Source: an uncultured Oscillospiraceae bacterium
GTDB lineage: Bacteria > Bacillota > Clostridia > Oscillospirales > Oscillospiraceae
DNA length: 39,619 nucleotides
Direction: 5' to 3'
NCBI GenBank assembly: GCA_934597165.1
Contig: CAKTQP010000017.1
Coordinates: 1-39,619, forward strand
Each line of letters opens with the position of its first letter. Position 1 is the stretch's first letter. This document shows positions 9,457 through 18,150 of the stretch, piece by piece. The notes under the pieces are model-generated. The model searched no databases. It was given only the letters and a program-made list of their open reading frames with translations, and was not told the DNA's origin. The position numbers were made by a program, and so were the translations under genes.

Positions 9457-10403
9457 CGCTTCTCCTCCTCATCCGGCAACGTCACCGTCAGTACGAACCG
9501 CGGCTGACTCTCAAGGTTCATCAAGCCCCCCGCCTGCTCCATCCGCCGCCGCAGACTGGACAGGCCGCCGCCCTCGGTGATAGCGTCTTTGGGGGGCTGG
9601 CCGTTGTTGGTGATGGTCAGGGTGCAGAAACCGCCTTCCGTTTTGGCCACAGCATAGACCTGATTCCCGTGGGCGTGGCGGACACAGTTGGAGGTACACT
9701 CCCGGATGGCCAAGGCGAACAGCGCCCGCACACTGGCACCCTCCGGCAGCGTCCCCTCCAGCACCACTTCTGCCCCCAGGGCAGCGGCGCGGGCTTTGGC
9801 GTACTCCAACGGCTCCTGGGTCTCCGGCAGCTGGTTGGCGTGGCAGAGCAGCGCAATAGACTTCTCCCACGCGGCAGCACTGGCACGGACGGCCTCCACA
9901 CTCTCCCCCTGCCGCAGGGCACGACGGGCGGAGAGGATGGTGTGGCCGATGTCGTCGTGGACGCGCATCTTCATGGCCAAGATCTCTTCTTCCCGCACGA
10001 TCTCCGGCATCCGGTCGTACAGCCGTTTCGCTCGCCGGTTGGCGTCGGCCAGCCGGGCGTTTTCCTCTTTTAACTTCCCTTGCAGGGCCACCAGCTCGGT
10101 CACATCCGCCGCCGTCACCTGAGTGAAGGGTCGGCCGTAACGGTCGATGATTTCTTTCTCCTCAAACCGCAGCATCACCCCGTCCGGGAACTGGTACACC
10201 CCCATGGCGGCGTCCACCACCGCCACCGTCTCCGGCGGCTCTGCCAGGGCGGCGTGGAGCTCCGCCAGGGTCTGGATGCCGCTGCCAAGCAGGGCGGCCC
10301 CCACGTCCAGCATCCGCCGGTTCATCAGGCGCACCAGCCCCTTGCTGTCAAAGAAGCAGGCCGCGGTGGGCAGGTTGTCAAAGCTCTCCTTGATAGCGTT
10401 CAC
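9453..10403 (-). CDS. Soluble sensor histidine kinase
   Basis: A 316-residue kinase with a PAS-like N-terminal domain (about 1-105: DNLPTAACFFDSKGLVRLMN), a coiled-coil linker (LQGKLKEENARLADANRRAK), a dimerisation segment with MRVHDDIGHTILSARRAL (probable phospho-accepting His in HDDIGH), and a HATPase_c domain (ALAIRECTSNCVRHAHG as N box; GGGLSSLRRRME as G box). No membrane segment is seen. The GTG at 10403 starts two bases after the stop of the upstream 7TM kinase, with AAAGGGGG in that gene's end as ribosome site. An in-frame start 29 codons earlier would overlap that gene and adds non-homologous sequence. It probably phosphorylates the response regulator encoded just downstream. Confidence 0.88.
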   Translation of the reverse strand: MNAIKESFDNLPTAACFFDSKGLVRLMNRRMLDVGAALLGSGIQTLAELHAALAEPPETVAVVDAAMGVYQFPDGVMLRFEEKEIIDRYGRPFTQVTAADVTELVALQGKLKEENARLADANRRAKRLYDRMPEIVREEEILAMKMRVHDDIGHTILSARRALRQGESVEAVRASAAAWEKSIALLCHANQLPETQEPLEYAKARAAALGAEVVLEGTLPEGASVRALFALAIRECTSNCVRHAHGNQVYAVAKTEGGFCTLTITNNGQPPKDAITEGGGLSSLRRRMEQAGGLMNLESQPRFVLTVTLPDEEEKR

Positions 10404-10405
10404 TC

Positions 10406-12058
10406 CTAACGCCCCCTTTCCATCTGTCGGGTCAAGTACCAGATCCCGTCCTCGTCCTGTTCCAACTCCAACTGCGGGAATTGGCTGCAAAGCACCGTCA
10501 AATCCGTGTCGCAGTCGGCCACCAGGTTCACCTGAATGGCCGTGCCCGTATCCTCCTCGTAGAGGAGCAGGTGGGACAAGGTGGGCAGGCTGACTTCCAC
10601 CACCGCCTCGAACAGGTCATAGATTCCCGTGGCAGTGGAGACCGGCAGTGCCCCCTCCATCTGCAAGGTGACCGCACACTGGACGCCGTACAGCTCCAAG
10701 CTGGTCAGGGATTCGTTCAGGCACAGGCGCAGCTCACCCGCTTCGATGGTCTGCTTTTGACTGGTGATAAAGATCAAGTTATTTCTCCGCTTGACATAGG
10801 TGCCGATGACCACGATCTGTCCCAGTATCCCTTTCGCCTCCGCCAGGGAATCGGTCTCCTGGAGCTGCTGCAACAGCTGACGCAGCCGGGCGATCTGAGG
10901 GGCGGTCTGCTGTTCCATCAGGTCGTACAGACGGTTCTCCTCGGTGAGCTTCAGCCAGTGAGCCGCCTGCTCTGTCTCCGCCTTCAGGATGTCCCCAGTG
11001 TCCCGCAGCTCCGCCTGGGTCTCCTGCAACTGAGCCAGCACTGCGGACAGTTCGGAGATGTCCTCCTGCCAGAACACGTAGCCGTTCCGGATGCTGTGGC
11101 TTTTCAAGAGGGTGTTCTCGTCCAGCCGAAAGGGCTTGTCCACCGCCTGCTGCATGGTCGCCTTGGACAGCACTTGGGCAGAGGCAGAGGACGCGGTGAC
11201 CTGCAAGGCCGGGTCCACGATCTGGGCACGGATGGTGGTGGCAGCGAAAAGGGCGTCATAGTCCATGTTGGACTGGATGAGGCCGCACTGGATGCAGCAC
11301 TCAAAGACCGCCGTATACATCACGCACTGGAAGGCGGTCATATCTCCCAGCACCGTCCGCAGCCAAGGCACCTGGGTGACATAGAGCACGCCATAGACCA
11401 AGGAGAAGAACACCGGCAGCAAAGGCAGCCATAGCACCTTTTTGCTCCGTGGGATACGGCATTTCAGGGACATGGTCACCAGCGCCGTCACCGTACACAG
11501 CATCATCCACCCCACCGCCAGGTAGTATCCCCACTCGTACCCGTCCGCATTGGCCTCCCGGAGCGACGCCACACTGGTAAAGGTGAACACCCACTGATGC
11601 AGGTCGTTGGTGAGCACCAGGAGGAGGGCCAGTGTGGTGGGCAGATAGAGGATGGTCGTCCACTTGGGCAGGCGGAAATTCTCCGGTCTGCCCAGGGAGA
11701 AGGAGACGAACACGGCCAGGAGAGGGATGAAGAGCATGGGAAAGTAGTAGCCATACTAGAGGTGGCGGCCGACGTTCCAATCGGTGACGAAAAAATATTT
11801 CGCCGTCCGCTCCGCCATCCAAAAGACCATGAGCAGAGAGACCGCCGTCAGGTAGCGCCGCACCTGGGTCTGGACGATGCGCAGCCGGACGGAGACCCCC
11901 CAGGCCGCCAGCAGGCCGATGTAAATGCCGCTGCGCAGCAGGCCGGTGGCCACCTTATGGAATTGCAGCAGCCCCGCCACCCGTGCCAGGATGGCGCACA
12001 GCACCAGCGCCGTCACTACCACACCGATGCGCAGGTTCTTCTTTTGCGGTTCCGTCAT
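10406..12058 (-). pseudogene. 7TM-type sensor kinase split by an in-frame TAG
   Basis: Two pieces in the same frame, 12058-11759 and the remainder to 10406, are separated only by a TAG at 11756-11758. The join reads TDWNVGRHL-stop-YGYYFPMLFIPLL, which is continuous membrane protein, so a Trp codon (TGG) turning to TAG is the simplest explanation. The whole has about seven hydrophobic helices in the first 230 residues, then a PAS-like and helical region (LTEENRLYDLMEQQTAPQIA), then a degenerate C-terminal domain with no clear ATP-binding N or G box. It may have been a sensory partner of the following kinase rather than an active kinase. An internal ATG at 11737 could restart translation, but without the first three helices. 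Confidence 0.8.
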
Positions 12059-12107
12059 CTTCTCCGTCCTCCCTGCTGGTCAGAAATACCAAGTTTGCCA
12101 ACATCAT

Positions 12108-12138
12108 ATTATAACATGCGTCCACCACGCCCCGTCAA
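12108..12138 (-). promoter_or_regulatory. Sigma-70 promoter for the kinase/regulator operon
   Basis: On the minus strand, TTGACG (12133-12138) and TATAAT (12108-12113) are 19 bp apart, with TG one base before the -10 box (extended -10). It drives the genes reading left from 12058. Confidence 0.7.
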
Positions 12139-12163
12139 GTGTCCTCCCACTCCAGGCCGTCCA

Positions 12164-12192
12164 TTGAAGGGGTGCGCGGGATATGCTATACT
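12164..12192 (+). promoter_or_regulatory. Sigma-70 promoter for the plus-strand response regulator
   Basis: TTGAAG (12164-12169) and TATACT (12187-12192) are separated by 17 bp, with an extended TG at 12184-12185. It is back-to-back with the kinase promoter, leaving about 25 bp between the two -35 boxes, an arrangement that suits shared control. Confidence 0.75.
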
Positions 12193-12224
12193 AAGGACAG
12201 CCTGCCGAAGGGGGACAAGATGGA

Positions 12225-12854
12225 ATGAGCAAAACACGTGTGATGGTGGTGGACGATCAGTCCATGACGCGACAGCTGTTCGCGCTGTCCCTGGCCTCCA
12301 GCGAGACCTATGAGGTGGTCCGCCTGGTGGACTCCGCCGCCCACGCCTGCCCCTGCATGGCGGAGACGCCGGTGGATCTGGTGCTCATGGACATCCTCAT
12401 GCAGGACGGTTCCAACGGCCTGGACGCGGCAGCAGACCTGAAAGCGCAGTTCCCTCAGGTGAAGATCATCGCCATCACCTCCATGGCGGAAGCGTCTTGG
12501 CTGAGACGGGCGCGGGAGATCGGCATTGACAGCTTCTGGTACAAAGAGCTGTCCGAGGAGACCATCCTAGATGTGATGGATCGCACCATGGCCGGGGAAT
12601 CGGTCTACCCGGACTGCCTGCCCCGAATCCCATTGGGGCTGTCCTTCAACACCGAGTTCACCCAGCGGGAGCTGGATGTGCTGCGGTGGATGACCAAGGG
12701 GCTCTCCAATGGAGCCATCGCCAAAAAACTCAACATTTCTGAAAACACGGTCAAGGTCCACATCCGCCATATGCTCAACAAGACCGGCTACGAAAACCGC
12801 ACCGAGCTTGCCATTCAGGCACGGGTCAGCGGCGTGGCGGTCAGCGTGGATTGA
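12225..12854 (+). CDS. NarL/FixJ-type response regulator
   Basis: A 209-residue response regulator: receiver domain with acidic pair VMVVDDQSMTRQLF, phospho-Asp in DLVLMDILMQDG, Thr in IAITSMAE and Lys in FWYKELSEET. The C-terminal LuxR-type helix-turn-helix is FTQRELDVLRWMTKGLSNGA followed by AKKLNISENTVKVHIRHML. It is divergent from the broken 7TM kinase and related in both domains to the regulator at 8824-9456, so the locus holds two paralogous regulators facing one kinase operon. AGGGGG lies about ten bases upstream of the ATG. Confidence 0.92.
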   Translation: MSKTRVMVVDDQSMTRQLFALSLASSETYEVVRLVDSAAHACPCMAETPVDLVLMDILMQDGSNGLDAAADLKAQFPQVKIIAITSMAEASWLRRAREIGIDSFWYKELSEETILDVMDRTMAGESVYPDCLPRIPLGLSFNTEFTQRELDVLRWMTKGLSNGAIAKKLNISENTVKVHIRHMLNKTGYENRTELAIQARVSGVAVSVD

Positions 12855-12868
12855 CCCGTTTATATCCC

Positions 12869-12898
12869 AGAGCGTCCTGTCGCAGGCGCTCTTTTTTT
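12869..12898 (+). terminator. Intrinsic terminator
   Basis: The stem AGAGCG-(T)-CCTG / CAGG-CGCTCT (12869-12892, one bulged T, three-base loop) is followed by seven T (12892-12898). It sits 15 bases after the response regulator stop. Confidence 0.9.
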
Positions 12899-13025
12899 GC
12901 GCTTTTCCCAGGAAATATCCCGCGCCTCATCCTTTTGGGTGATGTGGCAGCGCGGGAACCCCTCTATAATAAAATAGACAAGATAGACGTCATGACCGCC
13001 ACACCGAATCAAAGGAGGACTCGCC

Positions 13026-13514
13026 ATGCAGGTCACATTGCCCACCCTGCCCACCACAGAGCAGGCATTCGCCACCCTCATCCAAGCCGGCACCACCGTG
13101 CCCGAACAGGTCTGCGCCTATTTCCTCTGCGCCCTGCACCTGTACACCCAGAATCCAGAGGCTGGTCTAGCTGCCATGAACCAGCTCCGCGGCCCCCGTC
13201 CCATGACGCCCTACGACGGTCAGTTCCTGCGGGATCGCCTGCGGGGAAAGGCGTATCTCCCCCTCTCCTACTTCCACGGCGCCACTCCCGCCAACAACTA
13301 CACCCCCACTCAGCCCTATGTGGTGGAGGTGCTGCCTGACCCTCGTCCTCAGGATGTGGAGGCAGGATACCTGCGGTTTTACCTGAAAAGCGCCGGGGCA
13401 GATGCGCCTCGTCCCATGAAGCTGCGGCAGAAGGGCGACCAGTGGTTTTTATGGGAATACTCCAGTATTTTGACCGGTATCCGTATCCCCGCTGCGGCAG
13501 ACCCCTGGGCGTGA
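13026..13514 (+). CDS. Small conserved protein, resembles DUF6935
   Basis: A 162-residue cytoplasmic protein with no signal peptide or membrane helix. The C-terminal half (PYVVEVLPDPRPQDVEAGYL, then SAGADAPRPMKLRQKGDQWF) resembles the small DUF6935 proteins common in gut Clostridia, whose function is unknown. AAAGGAGG lies seven bases before the ATG, indicating strong translation. A TATAAT at 12965-12970 lies upstream but without a good -35 box. It is followed three bases later by a membrane-anchored hypothetical gene, so the two are probably co-transcribed. The family name is from memory of its motifs and is tentative. Confidence 0.65.
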   Translation: MQVTLPTLPTTEQAFATLIQAGTTVPEQVCAYFLCALHLYTQNPEAGLAAMNQLRGPRPMTPYDGQFLRDRLRGKAYLPLSYFHGATPANNYTPTQPYVVEVLPDPRPQDVEAGYLRFYLKSAGADAPRPMKLRQKGDQWFLWEYSSILTGIRIPAAADPWA

Positions 13515-13517
13515 CCG

Positions 13518-14036
13518 ATGACACAAAAGAGCCACGTGCTCTGGTGCGTCCTGACCGTGGTGGGTCTGGTGCTGGGCGTGGGAGCGGTCAGCGTGCTGGG
13601 GCTGAACCCATCCCCGCCGGCTAAAGAGCTGGTCGCTTTGCGCTGGACACAGACCCATTCCTGCCGGGAGGACTGTTTTGCGTTCTTTGTGGAGCGACAG
13701 GATGGGATTCCTTGTATCAGCGGGGAATATGTACAAAAAGAGGAGCGAAATCCGGAGGATTTGCCCCTTCCTGAGCCACAATGGCGTCAGTTGGAGACTT
13801 ATCTCACCACCCACGCCTTCCCCCCTCGGTCGGAATCCACACCCGACCTGATGGTCTTAGACGCCACGGAGAGTTGCCTGACCATCACGTGGCGACAGGG
13901 CGGACGGACGGTGACGGAGGAGTGGGACGGCCAAGGCGCACGGGAGCTGCGTGGGCTTTTGACCGACCTGGCGGAGGACGCCTGGAGACAACAAGCCAAG
14001 GAAGCTGTCGCGTGCTCGCGGGACAGTGCAACATAA
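13518..14036 (+). CDS. Hypothetical protein with N-terminal membrane anchor
   Basis: A 172-residue protein that is not recognised. Residues 8-30 form one hydrophobic helix (VLWCVLTVVGLVLGVGAVSV), a membrane anchor or uncleaved signal, and the rest is soluble and probably extracytoplasmic. It contains cysteines at THSCREDC and ESC that could form disulfides. It begins three bases after the preceding stop, and GTGACCGATGAC offers little ribosome-site sequence, suggesting translational coupling. No enzymatic motif is visible. Confidence 0.6.
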   Translation: MTQKSHVLWCVLTVVGLVLGVGAVSVLGLNPSPPAKELVALRWTQTHSCREDCFAFFVERQDGIPCISGEYVQKEERNPEDLPLPEPQWRQLETYLTTHAFPPRSESTPDLMVLDATESCLTITWRQGGRTVTEEWDGQGARELRGLLTDLAEDAWRQQAKEAVACSRDSAT

Positions 14037-14063
14037 AAAGTCTAGTTTTTTGGAGGTTATATT

Positions 14064-14855
14064 ATGGGACTTTTCAGTAAGAAATCTTGCGACGTATGCG
14101 GCGAAAAGATCGGCCTGCTGGGCAACCGGAAGCTGGAGGACGGCAACCTGTGCAAGGAGTGCGCCAAAAAGCTCTCCCCCTGGTTCAGCGACCGCCGTCG
14201 GAGCACCGTGGCCGAGATCAAGGAGCAGCTGGCCTACCGGGAAGCCAACCAGGAGAAGGTGGCACAGTTCCACACCACCCGTTCCCTGGGCGAGCGCACC
14301 AAGGTGCTGCTGGACGAGGACGCAGGCAAGTTCCTGGTCACCTCCGCGCGGGACTGGAAGGAAGCCAACCCGGACGTGCTGGACTTCGCCGACGTGACCG
14401 GCTGCCGGCTGGACATCGACGAGACGCGGGACGAGCTGACCTACGAGGACGCCGACGGCAAGGAAGTGCGCTACAATCCCCCGCGCTATGAGTATTCCTA
14501 TGACTTCTACATCGACATCTCCGTCAACAACCCCTACTTCAACCAGATCCGCTTCCGCCTGAACGACCGCAACATCACCGTGAACACCCAGACCAACCCC
14601 AGCCTGACCATCGCCGGCATCTCCCTGGGCGGCGGCTCCAGCCTGAACCTGGACAACGACCCGGAATACCGCACCTGCAAGCAGCTGGGCGAAGAGATCC
14701 GCGCGGCGCTGACCCAGGTGCGTCAGACGGTGCGGGACAACATCGAGGCCGCCAACGCTCCCAAGCAGGCGGTCACCTGCCCCTACTGCGGCGCCACCAC
14801 CACGCCCGACGCCAACGGCTGCTGCGAATACTGCGGCGGAGCGGTGAAGGGGTAA
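14064..14855 (+). CDS. DUF4428-type zinc-ribbon protein
   Basis: A 263-residue protein with a four-Cys zinc ribbon at each end: N-terminal CDVCGEKIG and CKECAKKLS (about residues 9-37), C-terminal CPYCGATTTPDANGCCEYCG (about 240-259). The N-terminal element matches DUF4428, found at the start of many small clostridial proteins with a PH-like or SHOCT-like body. The central beta-rich part (about 70-200) contains a DISVNNPYFNQIRFRLND stretch. A GGAGG site precedes the ATG. Function is unknown; a role in protein-protein contact is plausible. A perfect terminator follows. Confidence 0.75.
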   Translation: MGLFSKKSCDVCGEKIGLLGNRKLEDGNLCKECAKKLSPWFSDRRRSTVAEIKEQLAYREANQEKVAQFHTTRSLGERTKVLLDEDAGKFLVTSARDWKEANPDVLDFADVTGCRLDIDETRDELTYEDADGKEVRYNPPRYEYSYDFYIDISVNNPYFNQIRFRLNDRNITVNTQTNPSLTIAGISLGGGSSLNLDNDPEYRTCKQLGEEIRAALTQVRQTVRDNIEAANAPKQAVTCPYCGATTTPDANGCCEYCGGAVKG

Positions 14856-14884
14856 CGCCTTTCCGTTTATCCAACGACAAAAAG

Positions 14885-14918
14885 CGGGTCGTCTGCCTAG
14901 CAGACGACCCGTTCTTTT
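14885..14918 (+). terminator. Intrinsic terminator
   Basis: A perfect 12-bp stem (14885-14896 with 14900-14911, loop CTA) is followed by TTCTTTT. It ends the small-gene cluster 13026-14855. An AAAA run before it gives some minus-strand activity as well. Confidence 0.92.
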
Positions 14919-15005
14919 GGTTTGGGACGATTGCGAGCCGGTTCAGTTTATGGCTGTGCCGGTCTCTTTTTTAGGATAAAGCCATTGTTTGGGTAAATGG
15001 ATGGA

Positions 15006-16448
15006 TCAGTTGCCGCCGGTCAGCTCGCTGGCGATGATATCGGGCATGGTTTCAAAGTTGAAAGCGCCCTTGATGATGTAGCTCTTGAGCTGGGAATGTT
15101 CTTCCAGGGTAGTGGAGATCCCTTCCCGACCGATACCGGTCATCTTGTAACCGCCAAAAGCCTGTTCCATGTGACGGTAGCTGCTCTGGCCGTTCAGGAC
15201 GCAAGCGCCGGACTTGATCTCGCAAGCCATCTTCATAGCGGTCTTGAGGTCCTTGGTGATGATGCCGGAGGACAGGCCGTTGTCGCAGTTGTTCAGGATC
15301 TCCAGTGCTTCCTCGTCGGTCTCGAAGGGGATGAGGGGGAAGACCGGCCCGAAGATCTCCAGGTTGCTTGCCACGTCTGCGGTCTTGGGGACGTTCTTGA
15401 TGACGGTGGGGGTGATGAATGCGCCCTTACGGTCGCCGCCGTACAGCAGCTCGCCGCCCTGCTTCAGGGTGTACTGGATCTCTTCTTCCACTTCGATGGC
15501 TGCCTTTTCGGAGATGACAGTGGACATATCCACGGTGGGATCCAGCGCATCGCCAATCTTCAGTGCCTTCAGGGCGGTCACCAGCTTGTCGGCCAGTGCG
15601 TCCATGATGGACTTGTGGACGATGAAGCGCTTACATGCGCAGCAGGTCTGGCCGGCGTTGAAGATGCGGCCGCCGATCATCTCGCTGACTGCGTAATCCA
15701 GATCTGCATCGGCGCGGATGATATTGCCATCGTTGCCGCCCAGCTCCAGGAACAGGTGCTTGAGGGTGTCCGCGCCGCCTTCTGCCATCTTGACACCGGT
15801 GGCAGTGGAGCCGGTCAGGCTGATGGCTGCGATGTCCTTGTTCTGCACCAGGTACTGGTCAGAGATATTCCGTTCACATACCAGGGACTGCACGACGCCT
15901 TCGGGGAGGATCTCTTCAAAGATCTTGCTCAGCTTCAGCATGGCCAGGGGGTTGTCAGAGGGAGCCTTGACGATGACCACGTTGCCCATCATGACAGCGG
16001 GGACGACCTTATGGACGTACAGTTCGATGGGATAGTTGAAGGGGATGATGCAGGTGATGATGCCCAGGGGTTCCCGGCGGGTGAAGATGAAGTCATTTTC
16101 AAAGTTGGGCTGGTTGTCACAGGGGAGCACCTGGCCGTAGATATGGTTTGCGTGTTCTACAAAGCCACGGGCGATATTGGCAGAACCGCCGGTCTCGGAC
16201 AGCGCCTGAGCGATGGGCTTGCCCATCTCGGTGGACAGCAGGGTGGCCACTTCCTTGGTGTTTTCAATGATCTTATCAATGATCTGATACATCAGGCGGG
16301 TTCTCTGCCACATAGGAGTCTTTGCCCAGGTCGCTTTTGCAGCCTTTGCCTTCTCCATCATCGCCTGCATTTCCGCTTCGGTCACATACGGAATTGCCTG
16401 AACCAGTTCGCCGTTGACAGGATTGGTGACGTTCAACATCTTTGCCAT
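15006..16448 (-). CDS. NAD(P)-dependent aldehyde dehydrogenase
   Basis: A 480-residue aldehyde dehydrogenase of the classical ALDH superfamily, expected to oxidise an aldehyde to a carboxylic acid. Signatures: ITCIIPFNYP (about 131-140) and NVVIVKAPSDN in the cofactor fold, ELGGND with the general-base Glu at 235, and FNAGQTC with the nucleophile Cys at 269. Length is normal. Substrate is open; related enzymes act on succinate semialdehyde or lactaldehyde. GGAGG precedes the ATG. A clear sigma-54 element lies 168 bases upstream and two activator-like palindromes lie further up, which ties it to the regulon to its right. Confidence 0.9.
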   Translation of the reverse strand: MAKMLNVTNPVNGELVQAIPYVTEAEMQAMMEKAKAAKATWAKTPMWQRTRLMYQIIDKIIENTKEVATLLSTEMGKPIAQALSETGGSANIARGFVEHANHIYGQVLPCDNQPNFENDFIFTRREPLGIITCIIPFNYPIELYVHKVVPAVMMGNVVIVKAPSDNPLAMLKLSKIFEEILPEGVVQSLVCERNISDQYLVQNKDIAAISLTGSTATGVKMAEGGADTLKHLFLELGGNDGNIIRADADLDYAVSEMIGGRIFNAGQTCCACKRFIVHKSIMDALADKLVTALKALKIGDALDPTVDMSTVISEKAAIEVEEEIQYTLKQGGELLYGGDRKGAFITPTVIKNVPKTADVASNLEIFGPVFPLIPFETDEEALEILNNCDNGLSSGIITKDLKTAMKMACEIKSGACVLNGQSSYRHMEQAFGGYKMTGIGREGISTTLEEHSQLKSYIIKGAFNFETMPDIIASELTGGN

Positions 16449-16615
16449 TGTTATACCTCCAATTTTTACTCTGAATGGATCGTTCCGTTCAAATCACGCC
16501 TGTCCCCTTTCCCCCATGTCATGGGCAGGCCGGCGGTTCCCCGTCGCCCTGTCTGGCAGGGTTGTGCTTTTGTCGCTTTATCACAATTTCAGGCGTCTTT
16601 TACACTCTATATTCG

Positions 16616-16632
16616 AGCAATTCCTATGCCAG
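16616..16632 (-). promoter_or_regulatory. Sigma-54 promoter of the aldehyde dehydrogenase gene
   Basis: The minus strand reads CTGGCATAGGAATTGCT: a -24 TGGCA element and a -12 TTGCT element at the exact spacing of the sigma-54 consensus. It sits in a non-coding stretch upstream of 16448. Confidence 0.85.
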
Positions 16633-16706
16633 ATTGTCTCCTACTGCAAAACAAGGAAATTTCCGTCTTTTTCTGTCCCCGTTCCCGCTTTTTCTGTCAC
16701 TGGATG

Positions 16707-16739
16707 TTCCAGTTTTGGAATTTCGTTTCGATATTGAAC
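16707..16739. promoter_or_regulatory. Paired activator-site palindromes
   Basis: TTCCAGTTTTGGAA (16707-16720) and TTTCGATATTGAAC (16726-16739) fit TTYCA-N4-TGRAA (the second with mismatches), with centres 19 bp apart. They lie 75-125 bp upstream of the sigma-54 element, where enhancer-binding activators normally sit. Confidence 0.65.
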
Positions 16740-16743
16740 CCTT

Positions 16744-17241
16744 TCAGTTCTCATACATCCCGGACAAGGTGGCCTGCGCCAGGATATGCCCCTGCATTTT
16801 CCAATACAGCTCGTTCATATAGAACCCCGCCTCCAGCTCCAGCTTGGTGTCCAGGGCGTACACGTGCAGCTCATAGGTGTGGGGGCAGTCGGGCGGGGTC
16901 ATGCCACCATAGCAGCTGTTCCGCTGCGGGTCGTAGCCCTGCAGGGCGCTGGCAAAGCTGTTGACCCCCTGCACGTAATCCGGATGCGCTGCGCTCTCCC
17001 CTTCCGCCAGGGTGGTGCGGGTGATATTGGCGGCCGTCCAGTGGATCCAGCTGAAGCCGCAGACCGGGATGGCATCCTTGTCCTCCAGGATCAGCGCGAA
17101 GGATGCCGTCCCCTCCGGCGCATCCAAGATCTCCACTGGCAGGGAACAGCTGGGCACGCCGTCCTCATTGCACTGGCTGCCGTATTTCCCATACTTTCGG
17201 TCGATCCTTCCGTTGACGATTCCATTGCTCATAACCTTCAT
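16744..17241 (-). CDS. YbhB/YbcL-type PEBP family protein
   Basis: A 165-residue cytoplasmic protein of the phosphatidylethanolamine-binding (Raf-kinase-inhibitor-like) family. Core features are SFALILEDKDAIP (the D-P-D-like strand), SWIHWTAANI (W-x-HW-x-x-x-N ligand strand), YGGMTPPDCPHTYELHVYAL (the G-x-x-P-P-x-x-x-H-x-Y signature) and the C-terminal helix LEAGFYMNELYWKMQGHIL. Its ligand in bacteria is unknown. The start at 17241 (MKVMSNG) has AAGGAAGG ten bases upstream; an in-frame TTG twelve codons earlier lacks a site. It is divergent from the tetR-type gene and may be under its control. Confidence 0.88.
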   Translation of the reverse strand: MKVMSNGIVNGRIDRKYGKYGSQCNEDGVPSCSLPVEILDAPEGTASFALILEDKDAIPVCGFSWIHWTAANITRTTLAEGESAAHPDYVQGVNSFASALQGYDPQRNSCYGGMTPPDCPHTYELHVYALDTKLELEAGFYMNELYWKMQGHILAQATLSGMYEN

Positions 17242-17345
17242 CTTTTCTGCCCTTCCTTTCTTTGCTATCTCTCCCAATTCAGATCATTTTATAACAGGAA
17301 ATTCCTGCTTTTTTCGTTCTTTCCCCACGCTTTTCCTCCTTTCGG

Positions 17346-17374
17346 TTGAGTTTCCACGTAAAATCCGGTATAAT
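17346..17374 (+). promoter_or_regulatory. Sigma-70 promoter of the TetR-type gene
   Basis: TTGAGT (17346-17351) and TATAAT (17369-17374) have a 17-bp spacer and lie 52 bases before the TTG start. Confidence 0.8.
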
Positions 17375-17425
17375 GTTAATAATCATATCTCGCAGGATTT
17401 TCTAACGCATAAGGAGGGATTCCCG

Positions 17426-18016
17426 TTGAAAAAACCTACCGCAAAGGAACGCATCGCACGCACGGTCAACGAGATGATGTTGACGGATTCTCTTGACAAT
17501 ATGACCATTGCGGAAATCTGCAACAACTGCGGCGTCAGCCGCCAATGCTTTTACAACAACTTCAAGGATAAGTACGACGTGATCGACTGGATCTATCGCA
17601 CCGAAGCCGTGGATTTCTTCTCCCTCATCGGTTCCGAATGTACCTGGTATGAGGCGGTCATCACTAAGCTGAACATGGTGCGCAACAACCGCACCTTTTA
17701 CCAGCAGGCCTACCGGAAGGAGTGGTTCCTCACGTCCTTCTTCAACATCACCAAGACGTTGTACTTTGACGCCATCGCCAAGAAAATCGGCGTAGAGGAG
17801 GCCAAGAAGCTAGATGGCGAATTGAACTTTTACTGCACCGCCTGTGTCCGTGTCACGGGAGAGTGGGTATTGCGCAACTTCAAGGACACCCCGCCTCAGC
17901 TGGTCAAGCTCTTTTTGAGCTGCATCCCCCAGTCCCTCCGTGGCCTGTTGGTGACCGAGGAGGAAGAGGCGCAGATCCAGCGGGAGGCGGCTCTAGCGGC
18001 AGACGCCATCGGATAA
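17426..18016 (+). CDS. TetR/AcrR-family transcriptional regulator
   Basis: A 196-residue regulator starting with TTG: AAGGAGG at 17411-17417 is nine bases upstream, and the helix-turn-helix domain begins directly afterwards, so the much longer in-frame upstream reading is not used. Residues 1-60 are the TetR DNA-binding domain (KERIARTVNEMM, MTIAEICNNCGVSRQCFYNN, FKDKYDVIDWIY). The rest is the helical ligand or dimer domain, resembling the DhaS-like subgroup. It is divergent from the PEBP gene and convergent with the flavin oxidoreductase gene. Effector unknown. Confidence 0.9.
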   Translation: MKKPTAKERIARTVNEMMLTDSLDNMTIAEICNNCGVSRQCFYNNFKDKYDVIDWIYRTEAVDFFSLIGSECTWYEAVITKLNMVRNNRTFYQQAYRKEWFLTSFFNITKTLYFDAIAKKIGVEEAKKLDGELNFYCTACVRVTGEWVLRNFKDTPPQLVKLFLSCIPQSLRGLLVTEEEEAQIQREAALAADAIG

Positions 18017-18021
18017 GACCA

Positions 18022-18054
18022 AAAACGGCAGACCGATCGGGGGTCTGCCGTTTT
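18022..18054 (+). terminator. Intrinsic terminator
   Basis: The stem CGGCAGACC/GGTCTGCCG (18026-18034 with 18042-18050) is extended by AAAA/TTTT and ends in a T run. It closes the tetR-type gene six bases after its stop. Confidence 0.88.
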
Positions 18055-18150
18055 CGATTTTGAGAGGGTTCCCAGGGCGGCGGCTCGTGTCCCACCGCCC
18101 TGTTCTATCGTGAATCGTGTGGAGGCTGCGATCTCAACACGTTACACACA

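Noticed and set aside
12920..12958. Hairpin before the small gene at 13026 as a second terminator
   Set aside because: The stem is good but no T run follows; a TATAAT lies just after it, so it may be an operator or incidental.
17012..17425. N-terminal extension of the TetR-type gene
   Set aside because: The in-frame upstream part overlaps the divergent PEBP gene and contains the promoter; the TTG at 17426 has AAGGAGG and begins the normal family sequence.
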